Positions 36,526 through 45,934 are shown, counted from the stretch's first letter. The stretch is DNA of 64,000 bases from Acidobacteriota bacterium (GCA_021806005.1 JAJZDM010000001.1:62001-126000), one strand, 5' to 3'. Program-made: numbers and translations. Notes: generated by a model from the letters alone, not told the origin.

Positions 36526-37293
36526 GCGGAGATTGAAGAAACCGCCATCGATCGGGTAATCGACGCCGGTGATGAAGCCGGCTGCGTTGGAGCAGAGATA
36601 GAGCGCCAGCCATGCGATCTCTTCAGGGCGGCCCATGCGGCCGATGGGCTGAGCTCTCTCCAGCTTGTGCATCATCTCCGCCTCCTGGCCGGGGTAGGTG
36701 CGGGCGAGAAAGCCATCGACGAAGGGGGTGTGGACGCGGGCCGGGGAGATGCAGTTGCAGCGTATTCCGTCGGCCAGGTAGTCGCGCGCCACCGAGAGCG
36801 TCATGGCCAGGACGGCGCCCTTGGTCATGGAGTAGGCGAATCGGTCGGGAATGCCGGCCGTGGCGGCGATGGACGCCAGATTGACGATGGCGCCGCCGCT
36901 CTGCCGCATGCGGCTGACAGCGGCCTGCATGGTCAGGAAGGTGCCCCGCACGTTGACGCGGTACAGGCGGTCCAGGTCATCCAGGGTGGTGGTGAGCAGC
37001 GTTCCGATGTGGGCGATGCCGGCGCTGTTGACCAGCAGATCGACGCGGCCTGCTGCTGTGAAGGCCTGTTCGACGCTGGCGGGGTCGGTGACGTCGCAGG
37101 CGATGCCGCGCCCGGGAAGAGAGAGCGATGCGGCAGCTTCAGAGGCCTGATCTGCAGCCAGGTCGAGAATGGTGACCAGGGCTCCGGCATCGGCGAAGGC
37201 GCGGGCGGTGGCGAGGCCGATGCCGCTGGCGGCTCCGGTAATGACGGCATGCTTTCCGGCGAGGGTGAAGGGGTGAGAGCTTTCAATGTTCAT
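36523..37293 (-). CDS. SDR-family oxidoreductase
   Basis: 256 aa classical short-chain dehydrogenase, probably NAD-dependent (an acidic residue, ILDLAADQ, follows the second strand). The cofactor loop is VITGAASGIGLATARAF (residues 18-34). NSAGIA is near residue 90, catalytic Ser is in VNLASIAA and FAYSMTK holds Tyr/Lys. The end is VDYPIDGGFFNLR. Sugar dehydrogenases of the 2-keto-3-deoxy-sugar-acid type are close in style, but I cannot fix the substrate. It is divergent from an RraA-like gene 278 bases away and lies near a glycerate kinase, so a sugar-acid route is possible. The stop codon lies inside a repeated intergenic element. Confidence 0.85.
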   Translation of the reverse strand: MNIESSHPFTLAGKHAVITGAASGIGLATARAFADAGALVTILDLAADQASEAAASLSLPGRGIACDVTDPASVEQAFTAAGRVDLLVNSAGIAHIGTLLTTTLDDLDRLYRVNVRGTFLTMQAAVSRMRQSGGAIVNLASIAATAGIPDRFAYSMTKGAVLAMTLSVARDYLADGIRCNCISPARVHTPFVDGFLARTYPGQEAEMMHKLERAQPIGRMGRPEEIAWLALYLCSNAAGFITGVDYPIDGGFFNLR

Positions 37294-37571
37294 TTGTAAT
37301 CGTTTTCTACCTTTGGGACAGGGTGTGTCAAATCAACGCGGACGGGAGCTTCCTTGTGCGAGGGAGGGTGGTGGCGCGAGCGATGAGGGGGATTTCGGAT
37401 GGGCAACGAGGATCTGCTGCCGGAGCGGGAGATACTTTTCTATGATGAAGCTGGTTCTATTCCGTACGGGCTGCTGGTGGTTGCAGCGGAGGCGCCGGTT
37501 GGGATCCGGAAACTTTATCGTTGCTGAACGACTGTCGTCGCGTTGCTGAAGATTGTTCAAGGAGAGGATCG

Positions 37572-38228
37572 ATGCAGAGCTATCTGGAGGTGTTGAAGGC
37601 TGCAGGTACGGCGGTGGTCGCCGATGTGTTTGACTCGCTGGGCAGGACGCCGCCGATCATCGACACCGCGCTGCAGCCGATTGGACGGGCAACGGTCTTT
37701 GCCGGTCCGGCGTACACGATTACCGGCGAGACCGTGCGCTTCCAGGGTGGTGATCGCGCCAAACTCGCGGCGATCGACGGGATGCCGGCCGGCGTGGTAG
37801 CGATATGGGCGAGTCAGGACGCCAGGGGAGTTTGCTGCTTTGGCGATCTGCTGGCCAGCGCCATGCGCGCGCGGGGGTGCGCGGCGGCAGTGGTGGATGG
37901 AGGGGTGCGCGACACCGCGTTTCTGGAGGAGTTTGGTATGCCGGTGGTGGCCCGGTACCGGACACCAGCGCAGGGAGTTGGGCGTTGGCGCGTGACCGAT
38001 GCCCAGGTGCCGGTGCGGGTGCGGGGAGGGCTGGAGGAGTGGATTACGGTGCATCCGGGCGAGGTTGTGGTGGGCGATGGCGATGGACAGATCGTGATTC
38101 CTCAGCCGTTGCTGGAGGAGGTGACGGCCAAGGTGATGGAGTGGTCGCGGGTGGAGACGGGAGCGCGAGCGGAGATCATCGCCGGATTGCCGCTGCTCAA
38201 GGCCCTGGAGAAGTACGGGCACCTTTAG
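37572..38228 (+). CDS. RraA-like / 4-hydroxy-4-methyl-2-oxoglutarate aldolase family protein
   Basis: 218 aa from the ATG at 37572, with GGAGAGG upstream; an ATG at 37521 is unlikely. VVADVFDSLGR begins the fold, GDLLASAMRARGCAAAVVDGGVRD (residues 94-117) carries the glycine loop and the Arg-Asp pair used for substrate and divalent-metal binding in HMG/CHA aldolases, and PGEVVVGDGDGQIVIP closes it. Members split 4-carboxy-4-hydroxy-2-oxo acids to pyruvate or decarboxylate oxaloacetate; some only bind RNase E. The conserved GGxRD suggests an enzyme. It converges on glycerate kinase with only five bases between stops. Confidence 0.82.
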   Translation: MQSYLEVLKAAGTAVVADVFDSLGRTPPIIDTALQPIGRATVFAGPAYTITGETVRFQGGDRAKLAAIDGMPAGVVAIWASQDARGVCCFGDLLASAMRARGCAAAVVDGGVRDTAFLEEFGMPVVARYRTPAQGVGRWRVTDAQVPVRVRGGLEEWITVHPGEVVVGDGDGQIVIPQPLLEEVTAKVMEWSRVETGARAEIIAGLPLLKALEKYGHL

Positions 38229-38233
38229 GGAAC

Positions 38234-39679
38234 CTATTCGGAGAGCAGGATCCGCAGGTCGCGAAGGTTGTTGCCGGTGGGGCCGGTGGTCAATGTGGCT
38301 CCCAGGGTGTCCAGAAAGGGTGCGGAGTGAAAGGTCTCGAGTGCCTGCAGGGCTGCGGCGTGCAGGCCGGGAGGCTGCAGGCTGAGTTGGTTGACGACCG
38401 CGCCTGCATGAGAGCTGTTGCCGTCGATACCGTCGGAGCCGGCGGAGAGGATGGTCAGGGGCGGGCCGGAGGGATCCAGACGCGTGGCGGCGTAGAGAGC
38501 GAAGTGCTGGTTGCGGCCGCCCGCACCCTCGCTGAGCATGCGGCGGTTGGTGGAGGTTACCGTAACCTCTCCAACCGAGATGAGACAGGTCCGCGGATGG
38601 CTGCGGCGCAGTTCCGCCAGGCGGGAGACAAGATAATCGGCGGCGTCACGGACCTCCCAGTCGTCGCAGGTGTCGTCGATGACCGCATGAAAGCCCATCT
38701 GGACGGCGTGATGGAGCGCTGCCTGGCCCAGGTCGCTGGAGTCCAGCAGCGTCAAGGCGTGGCCGTTCATTGCTCCCGGTTTGGGCGTCTCGACGAGGGC
38801 GTTGGAGAGGAAGAACTGTCGCACAGAGTCAGGGAAGTGGTCGAGCAGGTGATAACGGCTGAGGATCAGGCGGCACTGCTCGACCGTTGTGCTGTCCGGC
38901 AGGGTGGGTCCGGAGCCGAGGGCGTCGAGATGGCCGGGGGGCACGTCGGAGACGAAGAGGGAGATGGATGCGGAGCGGCGGGAGAGGAGGCCAAGCCGGC
39001 CTCCTTTGACGGCGGAGAAGTGCTTGCGGAGGCAGTTGATCTCCGCGATGGACGCTCCGCTGTGCACCAGCGCGCGATGAAACGCGAGCGTGTCTTCAAG
39101 GGGGATCGCCGGGTCAAGTGGCAACTCCATCATCGCTGAGGCTCCGCCGCTGAGGAGGAAGAGGCAGAGCGTGTCCGGAAAGCTCGAGATGGGGCCGGGA
39201 ATGGCCTGCAGCATCGCCAGCACCGAGCGCGCTGCAGCGAAGGATGCCGCATTGGGTAGCGGGTGGCCGCCGGGGAAGAACTGAAATCCGGCGGGCAGGG
39301 CGCCGGGTAGCCCGGTCGGCGTCGTGGGAGCGATGAGCACTCCCTGCACATCCACCGCGGCAGGGAGGCGGAGTCGAGCCAGGACAGACTCCAGCATGGA
39401 ACTGGCCGCCTTGCCGGCGGCAACCAGACGGACATGCCGGATCATCCCGAGCCCGAGACGCAGGCTCTGGGGGCCGGGGTGGCCGAGCACCAGCGTGCGC
39501 TCGCCGCTGGGGGAGGGCAGAACCTGCACCGAGCGCTCGACCGCCTGCGGGACGCTGCAGTCGGCCAGCGCTGCGGCAAAGAGGTTGCGTGCGATGGAGT
39601 CAAGTCTCACGCTGGTGGGGAGATCGCCAGCGTGAGGGTGTTCACCGGCGAGATGGGGCGGCTTCAACGGCTCATTCAT
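38234..39679 (-). CDS. Glycerate 2-kinase (GckA/MOFRL family)
   Basis: 481 aa. The family has an N-terminal DUF4147 domain and a C-terminal MOFRL domain. Visible are VRLVAAGKAASSMLESVL (near residue 85), FPGGHPLPN, LFLLSGGASAMMELP, IAEINCLRKHFSAVKGGRL and VSDVPPGHLDALGSGPTLPD in the first. GEVTVTS, GAGGRNQHFALYAA and LSAGSDGIDGNSSHAGAV are in the second. It phosphorylates D-glycerate to 2-phosphoglycerate. The product enters lower glycolysis, which suits neighbours acting on sugar acids. It lies 64 bases downstream of a cytochrome c gene on the same strand. Confidence 0.92.
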   Translation of the reverse strand: MNEPLKPPHLAGEHPHAGDLPTSVRLDSIARNLFAAALADCSVPQAVERSVQVLPSPSGERTLVLGHPGPQSLRLGLGMIRHVRLVAAGKAASSMLESVLARLRLPAAVDVQGVLIAPTTPTGLPGALPAGFQFFPGGHPLPNAASFAAARSVLAMLQAIPGPISSFPDTLCLFLLSGGASAMMELPLDPAIPLEDTLAFHRALVHSGASIAEINCLRKHFSAVKGGRLGLLSRRSASISLFVSDVPPGHLDALGSGPTLPDSTTVEQCRLILSRYHLLDHFPDSVRQFFLSNALVETPKPGAMNGHALTLLDSSDLGQAALHHAVQMGFHAVIDDTCDDWEVRDAADYLVSRLAELRRSHPRTCLISVGEVTVTSTNRRMLSEGAGGRNQHFALYAATRLDPSGPPLTILSAGSDGIDGNSSHAGAVVNQLSLQPPGLHAAALQALETFHSAPFLDTLGATLTTGPTGNNLRDLRILLSE

Positions 39680-39743
39680 GGTGGGACCTGCAGCGTCGCG
39701 GGACGCCCCTTGTCGGTGCGCGGCTTGCGGAGAGGGGGAAAGA

Positions 39744-40079
39744 TCACGAGTGCTGCAGCTTGCGGATGTACGCTACGGCAGCCTTGATCTGGGCTTCAGT
39801 GAGCCTGCCCGAGTAGGAAGGCATTCTCCCCTTTCCGTTTCTGACCGCAGCGATCAGTGTAGCGTCGGAGGCCTGCATCAGAGCCGGACTTTTGAAGGAA
39901 GAGGCTTTGATTGCTCTTCCTGCCGGGGTATCTCCGGCGCCGTTCTCACCATGGCACATCTGACACTTGGATTGGTAGACATCCATTCCATTGTTTTGCC
40001 CGTTGGTTTGCGCGATTGCCGGTATAGAGGCGATCGCTGCCAGGCAGATTGTGGTTGCAACCTTCCAGGACATCTTCAT
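39744..40079 (-). CDS. Small periplasmic cytochrome c
   Basis: 111 aa with a signal peptide (MKMSWKVATTICLAAIASIPAIAQ). A single class I haem-binding motif CQMCH lies near residue 39 in VYQSKCQMCHGENG. The distal methionine ligand is probably in GRMPSYSGRLTEAQIKAAVAYIRKL, with the usual terminal helix. It carries electrons in the periplasm; the partner is not identifiable. Maturation would need a Ccm system, part of which (ccmE) appears at the end of the window. Confidence 0.93.
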   Translation of the reverse strand: MKMSWKVATTICLAAIASIPAIAQTNGQNNGMDVYQSKCQMCHGENGAGDTPAGRAIKASSFKSPALMQASDATLIAAVRNGKGRMPSYSGRLTEAQIKAAVAYIRKLQHS

Positions 40080-40240
40080 GGCCGTCTCCTTTGATTTTTT
40101 ATGATGCTCCCGGATCCCCGCGGGTGTGGTCTTGTATGGCAGAGTTATACAGCGCAGGGAGATCCGCCGCAGTGACGGAAGGTATCATCGGAGAGAACGG
40201 TACTGGGCAGACAAGCACAGAGGGAAGGAGGTAACGATCG

Positions 40241-41254
40241 ATGGCAAGGCCGATCATTGTGACTGGAGGCGCTGGATTCATCGGCCGTAATACGGTGGCG
40301 GAGTTGAACGCGCGTGGGGAGGAAGAGCTCATCCTTGTGGATGAGCTGGGCACGGATGAGAAGTGGAAGAATCTGGTGGGCCTGCGCTACGAGGATATCG
40401 TCTCGCCGGAGGAGTTTCTCGGGCTGATCGAAGAGGGTGCCTACAGCAATGCACGATCGGTAATCCATCTGGGAGCGTGCAGCTCGACCACTGAGCGGGA
40501 CGCCGGGTTCCTGCTGCGGAACAACTACCAGTACACGCGGGTGCTGTGCAACTGGGCGCTGTCCAATGAGATCCGCTTGGTGTATGCATCCAGCGCCGCC
40601 ACGTACGGCGACGGGAGCCACGGCTACGACGACTCCGATGCGACAACCGGGCTGCTGCAGCCGCTGAACATGTACGGCTACTCCAAGCATATGTTTGACC
40701 TGTGGGCGCTGAAGCATGGTCTCTACATGGCCGGGCCGGGCCGGACCCATGACAACGGAACAGGCAACATCGTCGGACTGAAGTACTTCAACGTCTATGG
40801 TCCACATGAAGATCACAAGGGTGACATGCGCTCGGTGATCTCCAAGAGCTACCGGCAGATTCGCGAGGATGGCGTGGTGAGGCTCTTCAAGAGCTACCGC
40901 CCGGAGTACAAGGACGGCGAGCAGATGCGCGACTTCATCTATGTGAAGGATGCGGTGGATGTGACGCTGTACTTTGCGCTGCAGCCAGCGGACGCTCCGG
41001 GAGGCCTGTTCAATTGTGGAAGCGGAAGGGCGCGGACCTGGGTCGATCTGGCACGAGCGGTGTTTGACGCCATGGGGACATCGCCCCGGATCGAGTTCAT
41101 CGAGATGGCGCAAGCATTGCAGGGCAAGTACCAGTACTTTACCCAGGCCGACGACCGAAGACTGCGCGCCGCCGGATATACCCGGCCCTTTACCAGCCTG
41201 GAGGATGGCGTGCGTGAATACATCTCCGGATACTATCTGCCGCAGGAGCCGTAG
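40241..41254 (+). CDS. hldD: ADP-L-glycero-D-manno-heptose 6-epimerase
   Basis: 337 aa extended SDR. VTGGAGFIGRNTVAELN at the N-terminus binds NADP. HLGACSSTTERD near residue 75, YASSAATYGDGSHGYDD and MYGYSKHMFDLWAL (catalytic Tyr/Lys near residue 145) are typical of HldD, as are KYFNVYGPHEDHKGDMRSV and DGEQMRDFIYVKD. The enzyme makes ADP-L-glycero-D-manno-heptose for the LPS inner core in the cytoplasm, so the cell has an LPS-type outer membrane. An AGGAGG-like site lies before the ATG. It is followed by coaD after 53 bases. Confidence 0.95.
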   Translation: MARPIIVTGGAGFIGRNTVAELNARGEEELILVDELGTDEKWKNLVGLRYEDIVSPEEFLGLIEEGAYSNARSVIHLGACSSTTERDAGFLLRNNYQYTRVLCNWALSNEIRLVYASSAATYGDGSHGYDDSDATTGLLQPLNMYGYSKHMFDLWALKHGLYMAGPGRTHDNGTGNIVGLKYFNVYGPHEDHKGDMRSVISKSYRQIREDGVVRLFKSYRPEYKDGEQMRDFIYVKDAVDVTLYFALQPADAPGGLFNCGSGRARTWVDLARAVFDAMGTSPRIEFIEMAQALQGKYQYFTQADDRRLRAAGYTRPFTSLEDGVREYISGYYLPQEP

Positions 41255-41307
41255 ATCTTTCCCGAAGCTTTTCTCATCGAGCACCGGGAAGGGGTATTCT
41301 GGCGTGT

Positions 41308-41829
41308 GTGATACAGAGAAGCAAGAAGACCAAGGTCATTTATCCGGGGACGTTTGATCCACTGACCAACGGGCACCTGGATCTGATTGCGCGTGCGGCC
41401 AAGATTGTGGACGAGTTGATCGTTGCGGTGCATCGCAACTCGGAGCGCGGCGGATCGGGCAAAGGGAAGCCTTTGTTTACGTTTCTCGAGCGGGAGCAGA
41501 TGTTGCGCGAGTCCACCACGGAGATTCCCAACGTATGGGTAACCACCTTCGACGGCCTGCTGGTGGACTTTGCCAAGGCGCTGGGGGCGAAGGCTGTTTT
41601 GCGCGGTATTCGCGCGGTATCGGACTATGAGTACGAGTTGCAGATGGCGATGATGAACCGCAAGCTTGATCCCGAGATCGAGACCCTGTTCATGATCCCG
41701 GGCGAGCGCTACACCTATGTCAGCTCCCGTCTGGTGAAGGGTGTCTTTGAGTTGGGCGGGGATGTGAGCAGCATGGTGCCACCCAACGTCATCCAGCGGC
41801 TGAAACGCAAGGCGCTTGGAAAGCCCTGA
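41308..41829 (+). CDS. coaD: Phosphopantetheine adenylyltransferase
   Basis: 173 aa from a GTG at 41308. It adenylates 4'-phosphopantetheine to dephospho-CoA, the fourth step of CoA synthesis. The nucleotidyltransferase motif TFDPLTNGHLDLI holds the (T/S)xGH signature, and VLRGIRAVSDYEYELQMAMMNRKL and TYVSSRLVKGVFELGGDVSSMVP are family-specific. The length is close to the usual 160 residues, with a slightly longer basic N-terminus (MIQRSKKTK). Confidence 0.96.
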   Translation: MIQRSKKTKVIYPGTFDPLTNGHLDLIARAAKIVDELIVAVHRNSERGGSGKGKPLFTFLEREQMLRESTTEIPNVWVTTFDGLLVDFAKALGAKAVLRGIRAVSDYEYELQMAMMNRKLDPEIETLFMIPGERYTYVSSRLVKGVFELGGDVSSMVPPNVIQRLKRKALGKP

Positions 41830-42080
41830 GCCGCAGGAGGCCGGAAGCCGGCTCTGGAGTAGGGGCGCAAGGCAGGGAAGGACCGGTGACGGGTGAACGC
41901 GGAGGGGTGTTGCGGTGGGCAGTGGCGGAGCGGGGAGGCCTGGGGTGTCGGATTGCTTTGGTGGAGCGGGCGGTGTCCGGCGAGCCGGGAGGGGCATTCG
42001 ATCAGGATTCGGCCGGATTGGCCCTATTCTCCACCCAAAGTACTCTTTTCCTTCACAACAAAATCTGAAAGACTTGAAGT

Positions 42081-43286
42081 ATGACAACCGCAATCGCTAC
42101 AAAGGTTCTGACCGATCGCATCAATCGCATTGAAGTCTCCGCCACCATGGCCATCACCGCCGAGGCGCTCAAGCTCAAGGCGCAGGGGATCGATATGGCG
42201 GACTTTGGCGCTGGAGAGCCCCACTTTCCCACGCCGCAGCACATTAAAGCGGCAGCCATTCAGGCTATTGAGCAGAACTTTACCCGTTACACCGCGGTCG
42301 CCGGGACGCCCGAGGTGCGAAAGGCGATCATTGACCGCCATGCGGCGGACTTCGGCAGCAACTACTCGGTGGAGGAGTGTGTTTTTACGACGGGTGGAAA
42401 GCTGGCGTTGTTCAATGCGATCCAGGTGCTGGTGGATCATGGCGATGAGGTGATTCTGCCGGTTCCTTACTGGGTGAGCTTCAAGGACATCATCGAGTAC
42501 GCCGGGGGCAAGGTTGTTTATGTCCAGAGCGACGAGCAGCAGAACTTCCGCATCACGGCAAAGATGATTGAGCAGGCGATTACGCCCCGCACCAAAGCCA
42601 TCGTCCTGAATACGCCGTCGAATCCCTCGGGAGCGGTGGTGAGCCCGGAGGATCTGGAGGCGATCGTCCACCTCGCCCATCAGCGGGGCATCTATCTACT
42701 GCTGGACGAGTGCTATGTGTATCTGAACTACACTGGAAAGATCGTCAGCGGAGCCTCCTGGACCGAGTGCAAGGAGCATGTAGTGGTACTGGGATCGCTC
42801 TCCAAGACCTATGCGATGACGGGCTGGCGCGCCGGCTTTGCGCTGGGCCCCAAGCAGGTGATCGGAGCGATGAGCAAGCTGCAGTCTCAGAGTACCTCGA
42901 ATGCGGCCAGCATGGTGCAGCGGGCGTCCATTGCGGCGTTGACCGGCTCGCAGGAGTGCGTGGCCGAGATGCGTGCCGATTACATCAGGCTGCGCGACCG
43001 CATCCTGAAAGGCCTGCGAGCTATTCCGGGGGTGCAGTGCACGGAGCCCGAGGGAGCATTTTATGTCTACCCGAATGTGAGCGCGTTTCTGGGCAAGGGC
43101 GGCATCCAGTCTGCCTCTGACCTGGCGGCGAAGCTGCTGAAGGACGCGCATGTTGTGGTGGTGCCAGGTGAGGCATTTGGTACCACGGAGCATATTCGAC
43201 TCTGCTACGCGGTCTCTGGCGAGGTGATCGACAAGGGTGTCGAGCGGCTGCGGGAGTATCTCTCCAATCTTTCGAAGCAAGGCTAA
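42081..43286 (+). CDS. Class I aminotransferase, aspartate aminotransferase type
   Basis: 401 aa, fold-type I PLP enzyme of the AspAT Ib subgroup. FGAGEPHFPTPQHI, RYTAVAGTPEVRKAI and FTTGGKLALFNAIQVL lead to the cofactor site. PSNPSGAV and DECYVYLNY follow, and the PLP lysine is in SLSKTYAMTGWRAGFALG (near residue 245). The C-terminal arginine that binds the substrate carboxylate is in TEHIRLCYAVS. It moves amino groups between aspartate or glutamate and keto acids; a role in supplying 4-hydroxyphenylpyruvate from tyrosine is possible but not shown. GG(K)LALF replaces the usual GA/GSKQAL. Confidence 0.9.
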   Translation: MTTAIATKVLTDRINRIEVSATMAITAEALKLKAQGIDMADFGAGEPHFPTPQHIKAAAIQAIEQNFTRYTAVAGTPEVRKAIIDRHAADFGSNYSVEECVFTTGGKLALFNAIQVLVDHGDEVILPVPYWVSFKDIIEYAGGKVVYVQSDEQQNFRITAKMIEQAITPRTKAIVLNTPSNPSGAVVSPEDLEAIVHLAHQRGIYLLLDECYVYLNYTGKIVSGASWTECKEHVVVLGSLSKTYAMTGWRAGFALGPKQVIGAMSKLQSQSTSNAASMVQRASIAALTGSQECVAEMRADYIRLRDRILKGLRAIPGVQCTEPEGAFYVYPNVSAFLGKGGIQSASDLAAKLLKDAHVVVVPGEAFGTTEHIRLCYAVSGEVIDKGVERLREYLSNLSKQG

Positions 43287-43299
43287 GGATCATTTGCGG

Positions 43300-43333
43300 A
43301 GGCCGTCCGGTTGGGTGTGAAGCCGGACGGCCT
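43300..43333 (+). terminator. GC-rich hairpin after aminotransferase gene
   Basis: AGGCCGTCCGG and CCGGACGGCCT form an 11-bp perfect stem with a 12-base loop, 13 bases after the aminotransferase stop and 22 before the next start. Only TTGG follows, so it may be a weak terminator or attenuator for the downstream sugar-nucleotide genes. Confidence 0.6.
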
Positions 43334-43355
43334 TGGCCATTACTGATGGAGGCGC

Positions 43356-44504
43356 ATGTCTTCAGGAACAACGAAGAACCACCATCCCTTTGCCGCGGTG
43401 GTGCTGGCCGGCGGGAGTGGAACCAGGTTCTGGCCACGCAGCCGCAGGACCCGGGCCAAGCAGGTGCTACAACTGGATGGTGAGCGGAGCATGATCCAGC
43501 AGACGGTTGCTCGTCTGGAAGACGTCATGACGGACGATTCGGTGTGGGTGATCACCAACGATCTTCTCTGCGGCACCATCGAAGAACAGCTCCCGGAGAT
43601 TCCTCGCGAGCGCATCCTGTGTGAGCCGGAGGCGCGCAACACGGCTCCGGCGTGTGCGCTGGCAGCGTTTCTGCTGGAGCGGGAGGATCCGCAGACGGTC
43701 ATCGGGATCTTTCCGTCCGACCATACGATCGGAGATGTAGCCCGCTTTCACATGATTCTGCGAGCCGCCATCAAACTGGCGTCCTCCGGCGCGAAGATGG
43801 TGGTGCTGGGCGTTCCGCCCACCCGCGATGAGACCGGCTACGGGTATATCGAACTGGGCGCGGCGGTAACCCCCACGACGGTGGGTGGCGAGGCGATCCC
43901 GGTGCGGCGGGTACGGCGCTTCACAGAGAAGCCCGATCGGGCGCGAGCCAGGGCCTTTCTTCGCTCCGGCAACTACGCATGGAACAGCGGCATGTTTTTG
44001 TGGAGTGCGAAGACGCTGGCCGATGCCATCCGCGAACATGCCGCGGAGATGGCGCCTCTACTGGAGAAGATCGCCGCGGCGTGGAGGACTCCGGAGTTTG
44101 AGCAGGTATACCGGGAGTTGTATCCGCAGTGCGAGTCGATCTCAATTGATTATGCGGTGATGGAGCCGCGCTCGGCCAAGGGTGAGGTTGCCTCTGATCT
44201 GTACTGCCTGCCGGCGGACTTTGCCTGGAACGACCTGGGTAGCTGGGCGGCGCTGCACGAGTTTCTGGCCGAGAATCACGAGTGCCAGAACCAGAATGTG
44301 ATTGAATCCGGGAGCAAGGTGCAGATTGACTCCTCCGGTTGTTACGTCTTTGCGCCCGGAAAGACGGTGGCGCTGGTTGGGGTGAAGGACATTGTGGCTG
44401 TAGAGACTGACGATGCGCTGTTGATCACCACTCGCGAGGGCTCGCAGGACGTAGGCAAAGTGGTGAAGGAGCTCAAGAGCCTGGGCAGGACGGACCTGAT
44501 TTGA
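43356..44504 (+). CDS. manC: Mannose-1-phosphate guanylyltransferase
   Basis: 382 aa, the short form without a phosphomannose-isomerase domain. AAVVLAGGSGTRFWPRSR near residue 14 is the nucleotide-binding signature, with CEPEARNTAPACALAAFLL, IGIFPSDHTIGD, GYGYIELG and FTEKPDRARA following. NYAWNSGMFLWSA and ISIDYAVME are also conserved. The product GDP-mannose serves surface polysaccharides. Its stop overlaps the TTG start of the phosphohexomutase gene, so Man-6-P, Man-1-P and GDP-mannose formation are linked in one operon. Confidence 0.93.
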   Translation: MSSGTTKNHHPFAAVVLAGGSGTRFWPRSRRTRAKQVLQLDGERSMIQQTVARLEDVMTDDSVWVITNDLLCGTIEEQLPEIPRERILCEPEARNTAPACALAAFLLEREDPQTVIGIFPSDHTIGDVARFHMILRAAIKLASSGAKMVVLGVPPTRDETGYGYIELGAAVTPTTVGGEAIPVRRVRRFTEKPDRARARAFLRSGNYAWNSGMFLWSAKTLADAIREHAAEMAPLLEKIAAAWRTPEFEQVYRELYPQCESISIDYAVMEPRSAKGEVASDLYCLPADFAWNDLGSWAALHEFLAENHECQNQNVIESGSKVQIDSSGCYVFAPGKTVALVGVKDIVAVETDDALLITTREGSQDVGKVVKELKSLGRTDLI

Positions 44505-45934
44505 ACACTGTGGTGAAGTTTGGAACCGACGGATGGCGAGGCATCATCGCCGACGATTTTACCTATGAGAATGTGCGGGTGGCCGCGCGCGCGATAGCGC
44601 TGTATGTACTGAAGCACGAGCGGGCGGAGGCGGGGGTCTGCGTCGGTTATGACACGCGATTTGGCTCGCGTTCTTTTGCGCGCGTGGTGGCCGAGGTGCT
44701 TGCCGGGGCGGGGATTCCGGTGGCGCTCTCCAGCAAGGTGACGCCAACGCCGGAGCTGTCCTTCGCGGTGCGCGGTCGCAGGGCGGCGGGAGGGGTGATG
44801 ATCACCTCCAGCCACAATCCGGCAGAGTGGAACGGGGTGAAGTACAAGGCCAGCTACGGAGGCTCGGGGAGTCCGGCGATCATCGCCTCGATTGAGAGTT
44901 GTCTGCTGCAGGAGTTGCCGGCGGCGGCCACGCCGGCGCCGATCGAGGAGGTTGACTTTTCTCCGCCGTATATTGCGGCCCTGGAGACCTTTGTGGATCT
45001 GGCTGCGATCAAGCGATCCGGCTACCGCTTTCTGATCGATACGATGTATGGCGCGGGCCAGGGATATGTTGCCGGAATCTTTGCGCGGGTGGGCATACCG
45101 TGCGTGGAGTTTCGCAGCGAGCTGAACCCGGCGTTTCCGGGGATCAATCCGGAGCCCATCCTGCCCCACATCGCCGCGACCCAGAGGGCCGTGGTGGCCG
45201 AGCACTGCGATGCCGGCCTGATCACTGACGGCGACGCCGATCGGATTGGAGCGGTGGATGAGCACGGCAACGTGGTGGATGCGCACAAGATCTATGCGGT
45301 GATCCTGGAGTGGTTGCTGCGGCGCAAGCAGTGGCCGGGTGATGTGACCCGGGCCTTCAATACCACCCGGATGCTGGACCGTATCGCAGCCCGCTATGGG
45401 CGCAAGCTGCTGGAGCATGGCATCGGATTCAAGTATGTGGTGGATCTGATGCTGGAGCGTGAGATCCTGATCGGCGGCGAGGAGTCGGGTGGGGTTGGCA
45501 TCAGCCGTCACCTGCCGGAGCGCGATGGCCTGTTGAACAGCCTGCTGATCGCCAACGTGATGGCCGATGAGCAGAAGACGCTGGGGGAGCTGGTGGCAGC
45601 GCTGCAGGCGGAGTACGGCGAGCACCAGTATGGACGAATCGATATGCATATCCCGGAGGCGGTGAAGCAATCCGCGATCGCCCGCGCGGGTTCCGGGTTG
45701 AGCGAGATCGCCGGGCTGAAGGTGCTGCGCACGGAGAGGCTGGACGGCATCAAGTTCTTTCTGGAGGTTCCAGACTGCGCTGGTAAACCCAACGCCGCCG
45801 AGACCTGGCTGCTGTTGCGGGCCAGCGGTACCGAACCGCTGCTGCGCGTCTACTGCGAGAGTTGCAGTACGGAAAGCGTCGAACGGATCCTGGCGGCGGC
45901 CAGAGAGTTTGTGCTGGCGGGGGATGGTGCGTGA
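44501..45934 (+). CDS. Phosphohexomutase (phosphomannomutase/phosphoglucomutase)
   Basis: 477 aa. FGTDGWRGIIADDF opens the protein. The phosphoserine loop is MITSSHNPAEWNGVKYK (near residue 104), the metal loop is DGDADRIGAVDE (near residue 246), the sugar-specificity loop is GGEESGGVG (near 326) and the phosphate-binding loop is RASGTEPLLRVY (near 445). The start is a TTG at 44501 overlapping the manC stop by four bases; GTG codons at 44510 and 44513 are alternatives and the family start is very close to them. With manC next to it, mannose-6-phosphate to mannose-1-phosphate is the likely reaction, though GlcNAc or glucose forms are possible. Confidence 0.92.
   Translation: MNTVVKFGTDGWRGIIADDFTYENVRVAARAIALYVLKHERAEAGVCVGYDTRFGSRSFARVVAEVLAGAGIPVALSSKVTPTPELSFAVRGRRAAGGVMITSSHNPAEWNGVKYKASYGGSGSPAIIASIESCLLQELPAAATPAPIEEVDFSPPYIAALETFVDLAAIKRSGYRFLIDTMYGAGQGYVAGIFARVGIPCVEFRSELNPAFPGINPEPILPHIAATQRAVVAEHCDAGLITDGDADRIGAVDEHGNVVDAHKIYAVILEWLLRRKQWPGDVTRAFNTTRMLDRIAARYGRKLLEHGIGFKYVVDLMLEREILIGGEESGGVGISRHLPERDGLLNSLLIANVMADEQKTLGELVAALQAEYGEHQYGRIDMHIPEAVKQSAIARAGSGLSEIAGLKVLRTERLDGIKFFLEVPDCAGKPNAAETWLLLRASGTEPLLRVYCESCSTESVERILAAAREFVLAGDGA

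Noticed and set aside
37295-37309. AT-rich motif GTAATCGTTTTC before the SDR gene as a LacI-type site
   Set aside because: Only four of six positions are symmetric and it covers the translation start region; too weak to list.
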